A stretch of DNA of 34,015 bases. Origin: Prevotellaceae bacterium UBA6974 (lineage in GTDB: Bacteria; Bacteroidota; Bacteroidia; Bacteroidales; Bacteroidaceae). The stretch covers positions 18,659-52,673 of the forward strand of contig DJYQ01000013.1 in NCBI GenBank assembly GCA_002450165.1, written 5' to 3'. A program made the position numbers and the translations under genes. The first letter of the stretch is position 1, and every line of letters starts with the position of its first letter. The notes beneath the pieces were generated by a model that worked only from the letters and a program-made list of their open reading frames with translations, was not told the origin of the DNA and did no database searches. Positions 1 to 8,800 of this stretch are shown one piece after another.

Positions 1-188
1 GCCACAACGTTTTCCATTATGTCGGCGACGACGTCCAGGAGACGGTCATAGCTGTCCATTGCGTCTGCGTAATCCTGCGGGGCGTCGGCATAACTGTCCT
101 TGTCGGCATAGTTGCGCTCCTTCAGCTCTACAATCCTCGGCATCAGAGGACTGTTCTCAAGTTCAAATTTGATTTGTTCGCTGTACAT
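1..188 (-). CDS. Acyl-CoA dehydrogenase, N-terminal fragment (cut by window edge)
   Basis: Only the first 62 codons lie in the window. The reading frame starts at ATG 188-186, preceded by a purine-rich AGAAGGA ribosome-binding site, and begins 7 bp after the etfA stop. The visible peptide has MPRIVELKERNYADKD, then APQDYADAMDSYDR. From memory this matches the N-terminus of the acyl-CoA dehydrogenases that follow etfBA in Bacteroides, which are longer at the front than the mitochondrial type. Known role of the family: FAD-dependent alpha,beta-dehydrogenation of acyl-CoA, or the reverse enoyl reduction, with electrons passing through ETF. Position as third gene of an etfB-etfA unit supports an ETF partner. 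Substrate cannot be judged from this fragment, and the catalytic glutamate is off the window. Confidence 0.72.
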   Translation of the reverse strand, partial: MYSEQIKFELENSPLMPRIVELKERNYADKDSYADAPQDYADAMDSYDRLLDVVADIMENVV

Positions 189-195
189 ATCCTTC

Positions 196-1218
196 TTACT
201 TCGAGTTTTGTTTGTAATACTTTATCATCTTGGGCAGGACCTCCTCGACCGTTCCGTTGATTACATAGTCTGCAATCTGGTTGATGGGGGCATTCTCGTC
301 GTTGTTGACCGATATGATGATGCCGCTCTCCTTCATTCCGGCTACGTGCTGTATGGCACCGCTGATGCCGCATGCAATATATACCTTGGGGCGGACTGTC
401 ACTCCCGTCTGGCCAATCTGCAGGTCGTGGTCGCAGAAACCGGCATCGACGGCGGCACGGCTCGCACCCACCTCGGCATGCAGGACCTTGGCCAGGTCAT
501 ACAACAGGCCGAAGCCCTCCCTGGAACCTACTCCGTAACCGCCTGCAACTATGATTGTCGCTCCCTTCAGATTATTTCTTGCTGCCTGGACATGACGGTC
601 CAGAACCTTGGTCACATATTCCGTCTCGGGTACAAACTTGGCGACATCCTGGATAATCACCTGGCCTTTGTAGTCGGGGTCCAGTATCTCGGCCTTCATC
701 ACACCCGAACGGACAGTGGCCATCTGGGGACGGTTCTCGGGATTGACGATGGTGGCAACTATGTTTCCACCGAAAGCCGGGCGAATCTGATAGAGCAGCT
801 CATCGTAGTGCTTGCCCGATTTCTTGTCGTCGTGCGGACCGATTTCCAGCGAAGTGCAGTCTGCCGTCAACCCGCTGTGCAGGGCGCTGCTGACGCGCGG
901 TCCCAGGTCGCGGCCTACGACATCAGCTCCCATCAGGCATATCTGTGGCATCTCCTGTCTGAACAGGTTGACCAATACTGCCGTATGCGGTCTGCTGGTG
1001 TAGGGACTGAGGCCTTCGGCATCGAAAATATGCAACTTGTCCACGCCGTACGGGATAATCTGTGACTCCACCATGCCGGTAATGCCACTTCCCGCAGCTA
1101 TGGCTTCCAGCTGTACACCCAACGTGTTGGCGAGCTTACGACCCTTGGTCAACAACTCCTGGCTTACCTCGGCAACCTTTGTGCCTTCAAGCTCACAATA
1201 TACAAATACACTGTTCAT
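196..1218 (-). CDS. etfA: Electron transfer flavoprotein alpha subunit
   Basis: 340 residues, a normal full length. The alpha subunit holds the redox FAD and, with EtfB, shuttles electrons between acyl-CoA dehydrogenases and other redox carriers in the cytoplasm. The C-terminal FAD domain is clear: GASRAAVD at 251-258, QIGQTG at 267-272, GISGAIQH at 284-291 and NND at 305-307, the order expected for the family. The N-terminal half (1-190) is the variable alpha/beta domain. It lies 5 bp downstream of etfB and 7 bp upstream of the acyl-CoA dehydrogenase, so the three are almost certainly one transcript. Whether this ETF is a simple carrier or a bifurcating one cannot be decided from these motifs alone. 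A 317-codon open frame on the opposite strand is a shadow of this gene. Confidence 0.96.
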   Translation of the reverse strand: MNSVFVYCELEGTKVAEVSQELLTKGRKLANTLGVQLEAIAAGSGITGMVESQIIPYGVDKLHIFDAEGLSPYTSRPHTAVLVNLFRQEMPQICLMGADVVGRDLGPRVSSALHSGLTADCTSLEIGPHDDKKSGKHYDELLYQIRPAFGGNIVATIVNPENRPQMATVRSGVMKAEILDPDYKGQVIIQDVAKFVPETEYVTKVLDRHVQAARNNLKGATIIVAGGYGVGSREGFGLLYDLAKVLHAEVGASRAAVDAGFCDHDLQIGQTGVTVRPKVYIACGISGAIQHVAGMKESGIIISVNNDENAPINQIADYVINGTVEEVLPKMIKYYKQNSK

Positions 1219-1223
1219 GGGTA

Positions 1224-2111
1224 CTATCCAATTGTGTGGGAGCCCAAAAGCTCCGCCATCAAACCGTTTATATCCTGGTCACTGCCTGTCAGCACCTTGC
1301 TTTCCTTGGCCCTGAAGACGATATTCTCCACCGCCTTGACCTTGGTTGGCGACCCTGCAAGACCGCACTGCTGCAGGTCTGCATCGATGTCGGCACATGT
1401 CAGCTGGGCAATTTTCAGATAAGGCTTCTGCTCATACTGATTAGCATACGGCAGGTCTGAATAGCTGGTGCCGGGCGCAAGTTCCATGGGAGCCAGGGCT
1501 CGCTTGAACTGCATCACACGCCTTACATTGCGCGGACGGCAGGGTGCTGCACTGCCATTCACTGTCAGTACGACTGGCAACGGACTCTGCACAGTCTCCA
1601 CTCCACCGTCAATGTGGCGCCTGACAGTAATAACACCGTCTTCGAGAGCGAGCACCTCCTCGGTGTACGTTATCTGGTTCATTCCCAATTTCTCTGCCAC
1701 CTGGGGACCGACCTGAGCGGTATCTCCGTCAATGGCCTGACGGCCCCCGATAATCAGGTCAGCATCAGGGCATACATGCTTGATGGCCGTACTGAGTGCA
1801 TAGCTCGTAGCAAGCGTGTCTGCACCTGCAAAAGCACGGTCAGTCAGCAGATAGCCTCCATCTGCACCGCGATACATAGCCTCGCGTATAACCTCGGCAG
1901 CCCTGCCAGGCCCCATAGTTATCACATTTACGGTCGTTCCGGGATTGGAGTCCTTCAAACGAAGAGCCTGCTCCAACGCATTGAGATCCTCGGGATTGAA
2001 TATCGCAGGCAAGGCACTGCGGTTTACAGTACCCTCTGGGGTCATCGCATCGGGACCGACATTACGTGTGTCTGGCACCTGCTTGGCCAGCACAACAATG
2101 TTCAACTTCAT
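1224..2111 (-). CDS. etfB: Electron transfer flavoprotein beta subunit
   Basis: 295 residues, somewhat longer than the roughly 255 residues of mitochondrial and FixA-type beta subunits. The start MKLNIVVLAKQVPDT is typical of the family, and the ETF-beta signature is present at about 123-143 (GRQAIDGDTAQVGPQVAEK). EtfB binds the second nucleotide (AMP in simple ETFs, FAD in bifurcating ones) and contacts the dehydrogenase. It is the first gene of the etfB-etfA-dehydrogenase unit. The ATG at 2111 sits about 46 bp downstream of a good Bacteroidota promoter. The extra length is mostly C-terminal. A bifurcating role is possible but would need the FAD-contact residues to be compared with solved structures. 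Confidence 0.95.
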   Translation of the reverse strand: MKLNIVVLAKQVPDTRNVGPDAMTPEGTVNRSALPAIFNPEDLNALEQALRLKDSNPGTTVNVITMGPGRAAEVIREAMYRGADGGYLLTDRAFAGADTLATSYALSTAIKHVCPDADLIIGGRQAIDGDTAQVGPQVAEKLGMNQITYTEEVLALEDGVITVRRHIDGGVETVQSPLPVVLTVNGSAAPCRPRNVRRVMQFKRALAPMELAPGTSYSDLPYANQYEQKPYLKIAQLTCADIDADLQQCGLAGSPTKVKAVENIVFRAKESKVLTGSDQDINGLMAELLGSHTIG

Positions 2112-2156
2112 CTTTTATCTGTTATTTTTTAGTCTGCGTGTATATACATTTTCGTG

Positions 2157-2188
2157 CAAAAGTAATGCTTTTCCGTGAATTAGACAAA
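2157..2188 (-). promoter_or_regulatory. Promoter of the etfB-etfA-dehydrogenase operon
   Basis: Read on the minus strand, TTTG (2188-2185) is followed after 20 nt by TACTTTTG (2164-2157). This fits the Bacteroides -33/-7 consensus TTTG - about 19-21 nt - TAnnTTTG in both boxes and in spacing. It lies 46 bp upstream of the etfB ATG. Confidence 0.6.
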
Positions 2189-2206
2189 AAAACGTGTAAT
2201 TTGTTA

Positions 2207-2214
2207 TATCTTTG
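2207..2214 (+). promoter_or_regulatory. Bacteroidota -7 box upstream of ruvA
   Basis: TATCTTTG matches the -7 consensus TAnnTTTG and ends 22 bp before the ruvA ATG. No convincing TTTG -33 box stands at the right distance, so this is a one-box assignment. It is back to back with the etfB promoter in a 125-bp divergent region. Confidence 0.45.
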
Positions 2215-2236
2215 CACAACAAAAGAATGACAGTGT

Positions 2237-2845
2237 ATGATTGAATACGTACGTGGAAAATTGGCAGACCTGGAACCTACCACGGCAACAGTTGACTGCA
2301 TGGGAGTCGGATATGGTGTTAACATCAGCCTTAATACCTACAGCGCAATACAGGGGAAAGAAGATGTAAAACTGTGGATTTACGAATCCATACGCGAAGA
2401 TGCCTTTCAATTGTGGGGATTTGCCACCAAGATAGAACGTTCGCTGTTTCTGGAACTTATTACCGTCAGTGGCATAGGTGCCGGTATTGCACGCATGATT
2501 CTTTCGTCCATGACACCATCCGAGTTGTGCAACACCATTGCCGAGGGCGATGTGAAGATGCTGAAGCAGGTGAAGGGCATAGGGCCCAAGGCAGCACAAC
2601 GTATTATCGTTGACCTGAAGGACAAGATTGTTCCCTATCTCTCCGAAACAGGAACTTACGACAGTGCTGGCAACAACAGCGGTGCCGCCAACATTGACAA
2701 CGAGGTTATGAACGAGGCTGTACAGGCCCTTACCATGCTTGGCTTCAGCCCCGCGCCTACAAGCAAGGTTGTACGTGCAATCCTGCACGACAATCCAGAC
2801 ATCCCTGTAGAAAAGGTGATAAAACTGGCATTAAAATCTCTCTGA
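2237..2845 (+). CDS. ruvA: Holliday junction DNA helicase subunit RuvA
   Basis: 202 residues, the normal size. RuvA forms a tetramer that holds four-way DNA junctions open while RuvB motors drive branch migration. The N-terminal OB-fold domain covers about 1-62 (start MIEYVRGKL). Two helix-hairpin-helix motifs follow: VSGIGAGIA at 77-85 and VKGIGPKAAQRI at 112-123. After an acidic, Ser/Asn-rich linker (about 137-155), domain III, which contacts RuvB, ends the protein (about 156-202). The ATG at 2237 is 22 bp after a -7 box. The neighbouring ruvA-sprA order is a familiar arrangement in Bacteroidota. ruvB is not in this window. Confidence 0.97.
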   Translation: MIEYVRGKLADLEPTTATVDCMGVGYGVNISLNTYSAIQGKEDVKLWIYESIREDAFQLWGFATKIERSLFLELITVSGIGAGIARMILSSMTPSELCNTIAEGDVKMLKQVKGIGPKAAQRIIVDLKDKIVPYLSETGTYDSAGNNSGAANIDNEVMNEAVQALTMLGFSPAPTSKVVRAILHDNPDIPVEKVIKLALKSL

Positions 2846-2864
2846 CATACAATAAAGAGAGGAT

Positions 2865-2882
2865 ATGCTGCGTTATCTATAA
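2865..2882 (+). other. Five-codon leader frame ending just before the sprA start
   Basis: ATG CTG CGT TAT CTA TAA lies in the 38-bp ruvA-sprA gap, directly after the purine tract AGAGAGG (2857-2862). Its stop ends one base before the GTG start of sprA at 2884. Seen directly: the frame and spacing. Inferred: ribosomes finishing it could reinitiate on the weak GTG. Chance occurrence is quite possible. Confidence 0.25.
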
Positions 2883-2883
2883 C

Positions 2884-5800
2884 GTGAGCCGACAACGAAG
2901 CATACTGCGTTTTCTTGCGGTGGCAGGCATCTGGATGCTTGTCACCGGATTTGTCATACCAAGCAGTACACCTTTTTTTATTTCGCGCACGCATACATAC
3001 GAGCAGGCCAAGGAGGATACCGTGGCAAAGCGCAAACCCAAATTCTCCGTTCGGCGCACAACGACAGAGACTACCGATGATGTGCGTCACCGTTCGTCTG
3101 ACCTGAAGGACCCTGACAATCTGAAAACCGACGTCACATACGACGAAAAGAACGGCACCTACAACGTCGGCACGACCATGGTAGAGGCTAAGGAACTGAC
3201 TGACGACAGGAAGAATGGCAAAAACACGAAAACCGCCAATGCCAACCAGGGAAAGGCTAAGGCTGACGGTACTCAGCAGAGTAACGTAAAGATGGGCAGT
3301 TTCCTGCCTGCCAACCAAAACGGCATGACAATAGGTACTGCGACCGGTTACCTGACTCCGCCCCTGGAAATGACGGCAAAGGAATATCTGGACTGGAGTC
3401 TGAAAAAGAGCATGGCACAATACTACCGTCAGCGCAACCAGGAGCAATACGAGACATCGGGCAAAAACAAATTTGACTTTACTGACCTGCATTTCTCCCT
3501 GGGACCGGCTGAGAAAATTTTCGGTCCTGGCGGCGTACGCATCAAGACTCAGGGCTCGGCCGAACTGAAAATGGGCGCAAACATGAAATCTACGGACAAC
3601 CCATCCCTCTCGGCCAATCGCAGAAGTACATTCGGCTTTGACTTTGACATGAAAATCAACCTGCACGTAAACGGTAAGATTGGAGACAAGGTCAACATGA
3701 AATTTAACTACAACTCTGGCGCAACCTTTGATTATGATGCACAGAACCTGAAATTGAAATACGAGGGTAAGGAGGACGAAATAATCAAACTGGTCGAAGC
3801 TGGCAATGTTTCCATGCCATCCAACATGAGCCTGGTGCCTGGTGTCAGCAGTCTGTTTGGCGTACGTACAGACCTGCAGTTCGGCAAACTGAAGATGCAG
3901 GCCGTAATTTCACAGAAGAAGAGTGCATCGAAAAGCGCAGGCAGCAAGGGTGGGTCAAACACTAACAGTTACGAGTTCAGTGCAACAGAATACGAGGAGA
4001 ACAGGCACTTTTACCTCGCGCATTTCTTTCGTGAAACATATGACAAGAACATGAAGACATTGCCCACTGTTGCCAGCGGCATTGAAATCAAGAGGATTGA
4101 AGTATGGGTGACGAACAAGACAGGCTCCATAAGCAATACACGCAATATTATAGCGCTGACTGACTTGGGTGAAAGCCAGCAAAAGAATATCTATGGACCC
4201 TGGAAAGGTAGCGGTGCCACAGCTCCGGGCAATGCCGGCAATGACGAATATGCCACCCTGTCTGCCGAGACCGACCTGCGTGATATAAGCAAGGCCAGTC
4301 CAATCCTCGAAAACAAGTATAACCTGAAGGGGTCGTTCGATTACGAAAAGCTGCAGAATGCGCGTCTGCTGTCTGCCAACGAATACCATCTGAACAAAGA
4401 CCTGGGTACCCTGACACTGAACAGTGCATTGCAGCCCGATGAAATTCTTGCCGTTGCCATAGAGTACAGCTATGGTGCTGCCACGTACCAGATTGGAGAA
4501 TTTGCAAACAATGTAAATAATTCATCACAGACGCTGATAGTCAAGATGCTGAAGGGCAGTGCCAACAGCCCCTCTATCCCTACATGGCGTCTGATGATGC
4601 GCAATGTCTATTCGTTAGGGGCCAGCACTACCCAAAAGGAAAGGTTCAAACTGGACATCAAGTTCCAAAGCGACTCATCAGGCGTATATCTGACTCATCT
4701 GCCCGAGGACACGCTAAAGAACACAACCCTTCTCCGTGCACTCGGCCTGGACCGTCTGGATGCCAATAACAAGCCCAATCCTAACAATCAGTTTGACTAT
4801 GTCGAGGGCTATACCATTTACAAGGGGCGTATATTCTTTACCGTAACCGAGCCATTTGGCGAGCATCTACATAAATGGATTGAAGAACGTGGCGGCAAGG
4901 AGATGGCTGACAAATACGCCTTCCCCGAACTATACACAAATACCCGTACCGTTGCAAAGCAGAAAGCAGAAAAGAACAAATATATCCTGACGGGTGAGTA
5001 CCGGGGAAGTTCGGCCAATGAAATAGATTTGGGCGTAACCAATATCGCACCCGGATCAGTCGTTGTTACGGCAGGAGGCGTAACGCTGAAGGAGAATACT
5101 GATTATACCGTTGACTATGCCATGGGGCGTGTTGTCATAATTAACCAGAGCATTATTGATTCGGGAACCGCCGTCAATGCCTCAGTGGAAAGCAACGACA
5201 CATATGGTATGCAGCGCAAGACGTTCCTGGGATTTAACCTGGATTACGAATTCAGCAAGAACCTGACCATCGGGGGTACCATACAATATCTGTCGGAAAC
5301 CCCAATGACGACCAAGATTGCAATGGGTAACGAAGCCTTGCGCAATGTCCTGTGGGGTGCGCATATCTCGTGGAAACACAAAGCACAGTGGCTGACGGAC
5401 TGGATTAATAAAATTCCGTTCATCAACGTAACAAAACCAAGTCAGATTACCTTTGACGCACAGGTTGCGCAGCTTATTGCCGGACAAAGCAGCAATGCTC
5501 AGGGCGGAGCATCGTACCTGGATGACTTCGAGGACACAAAAAAGAAAACAAGCCTGATACAACCCACATACTGGCAACTTGCGTCAACACCGTCCAAATA
5601 TTGGGAAAGCCGTTTGTCCAATGACGAAAGGTATGGCTATAATCGCGCCTTGATGGCATGGTACTGCATCGATCCAATCTTTACAAACCGCAATTCGACG
5701 CTGACACCCAGTCACATCAAGACTGATACAAAACAATTGTCCAACCATTACGTACGTCCTATATATGAACTGGAATTGTACCCCAACAAGAGCCAGACAA

Positions 5801-8800
5801 GCTATACCAGCAACACTACGCTTAATGTAATGAATGTTGCCTTCTACCCCAAGGAGCGCGGTCCATATAATCTGACCCGTGATGTAGATGACCAGGGCAA
5901 TCTCAGGCTTCCCAGGACACGCTGGGGCGGAATGATGCGTAAAATGGACAACACTGACTTCGAGGCACAAAATATCGAGTACATCGAATTTTGGCTGATG
6001 GATCCATTCCATTATCAGAGGCAGGAAGGGACAAGCACCGATCTTGGGGGAAATCTGAATTTCGACCTGGGTGAGATAAGCGAGGATATCCTGAAAGACG
6101 GAAAGAAGTTTTATGAAAGCGGAATGCCCATCACCCAGGAAGAAACGTATCTTGACCGAACTACATGGGGTCTTATCCCCACCGCCAACAGCGTAACATA
6201 CGCATTTAACAACGAGAGCGGCTCACGTACAAAACAGGATGTGGGTCTGAATGGCTTAAATGATGAACAGGAACGTGAGTTTGGCATATACCAGAATTTC
6301 TGGAATGATGTGTTCAGCGGCGACCTGTCAACAAAACTGGACCCTGAGACACGTGACTCCCTGTTGGTTGACCCTGCCAATGACAACTACCACTATTTCC
6401 GTGGAGAAGATTATGACCAACAGAAGAAATCAATCCTAAACCGATACAAGAGAATCAACATGCCACAGGGCAACTCGAAGGAGAGTGAGGGACAGAGATA
6501 CGAAAGCGCGTGGAAAAGCACTCCCGATATCGAGGATATAAATACAGACTATACCCTGAACGAGCATGAGAAGTTCTGGCACTACTGTATGCCAGTTAAT
6601 CCGTCATATCTCAGCAAGGAAAATCCCGGCAAGTACGTTTCGGACATACGGACTGCAACCGTTACGCTGCGCGATGGCACTGTTGACAATATTGACTGGT
6701 ATCTGATACGCATACCGTTACAGGACTCTGACAAGGAAAGTATAGGTGGCATCTCGGATTTCTCAAGCATCAGATTCATGCGAATGTATCTGGACAACTT
6801 CCAAGACAGTATAATCATGCGATTCGGAACATTGGATCTTGTCCACGGCGACTGGCGTACCTACGAAAACGACCTCTACCAAACAGGAAGTACCGTTTCG
6901 TCAGCGACCGACTTTGTTGTGACGTCCGTCAATATCGAAGAAAATAACGACCGCAAGCCCGTCAACTATGTTGTTCCTCCCGGCATCAGTCGTATTACCG
7001 ATACATCCGGCAGCCAGCTTGTAGAAAGTAACGAACAGGCTCTGTCAATGATTGCGACGAACCTTGGTTCCAACGATGCACGTGCCGTGTATAAGAATTG
7101 CCATTATGACATGCGCAAATACAAGCACCTGCAACTTTTTGTCCATGCCAACGCACTTAGTCAGGACAATCAGGAATACACCCCATTGCAAAGCGGACAA
7201 GTCAGCGTATTCCTACGCCTCGGTTCGGACTATCGCAACAATTTCTACGAATACGAGGTCCCACTGGAACTTACCCCCGAATGGACGGGAACCAAATATA
7301 ACAACAACCTGCCCGAAGATCGTCTTAAGGTATGGCCTGCTGGTAATATGCTGAATTTTGACCTTTCTCTCTTTACTTCCCTAAAAAAACAGCGTAACAA
7401 GAGCGGCATAGCATATAGCCAGCTATTCATCGGCTACGACCCCGACAAACCAAACAACCGCATTTCCATCAAGGGCAATCCTTCGCTCGGTGAAGTTAAA
7501 ACCATAATGATAGGCATTCGTAACCATGCAGAAACGGACAAGAGTGCCGAGGTGTGGGTCAACGAGTTGCGCCTTCAGGAATTTACTAACGAAGGAGGAT
7601 GGGCTGCCCAAGGAAATCTCAACATCCAATTGTCTGACATCGGTTCCTTCACTGCAACAGGCAAGGTTGTTACTGCTGGCTTTGGAGGCATTGAACAAAG
7701 CGTTATGGACCGCAAGGACGAAAATGATTACCAGTACCAGTTTACCACCAACGTGGACCTGGGACGTCTGCTGCCCGAGAAAGCTAAGGTTTCAGTGCCA
7801 TTTTACTACAGCTACAGCAAACAGATATCAAAGCCCAAATATAACCCTTTGGATACTGACATGCTGTTGGACGATGCAATGGAGGCACTCAATACACAGG
7901 AAGAGCGTGATTCGCTTGCACTGCTGACAAATTCCGTTACCGAATCGCGTAACCTGAGTATCAGTGGTGCCAAGGTGAATATTGCCAGCAAGAAACACCC
8001 TATGCCATACGATCCTGCAAACTTCTCGTTCTCATACAGCCGCAGCCGCACGACTCGCCGTGGACGTACGACACTATATGAGTATGATACATCGTGGAAG
8101 GCACAGGTTAATTATAGTTGGAGCCCGAACTGGAAAAACTGGGAGCCATTCAAGAAATGGAAAACCAAGAACAAGTGGGCAACAATAATAAAGGAGCAGA
8201 ATATTGCATTTGCTCCACAAAATATAACATTCGGCACAGACCTGAGCCACGCATACTACGAATTGCAGGAACGCGATGTGGACAATCTGGAAAATCCACA
8301 ATCACTACCTGTCCAGTTCAGCAGCACATATCTGTGGAACCGCAACTTCAGCCTCCGCTGGGATTTATTCAAATCCTTGCACTTTTCATTCAAGAGTGCC
8401 ACACATGCCGAAGTTGAACAACCCAATGTCGTAATCAACAAAGACCTTTATCCCGAACAATACGAAGCATGGAAAGACAGTGTCAAGGTATCGCTTGCAC
8501 ACTTTGGCCGGCCATTGGACTACAGCCAGTCAGTGAGTATGAGCTATAAATTGCCTATCAACAAGATTCCGTGCTTTGACTGGATTACGGCTGATGGGAC
8601 ATACAATAGCGCATACTCATGGAAGCGAGGCAGTGAACTGGAGGACGGAACATCCCTCGGCAACACTGTCAACACCCAGCGTACTGTCAATGCCAATGGA
8701 AAGCTGGCCATGGAAACACTATACAACCACTGGGATTTCCTGAAAGAAGCCAACAAGCGTTTCTCTTCATCCAATACTCGGAATGCATCAAACAAGAAAG

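Noticed and set aside
112..1065. 317-codon open frame on the plus strand
   Set aside because: It lies opposite etfA, whose motifs are complete; the peptide has no recognisable family and arises from the codon bias of the real gene.
2656..3666. 336-codon open frame on the minus strand, opposite the end of ruvA and start of sprA
   Set aside because: It spans the junction of two well-supported genes, has no promoter box or homologous feature, and is Cys/Val-rich in the way of antisense translations.
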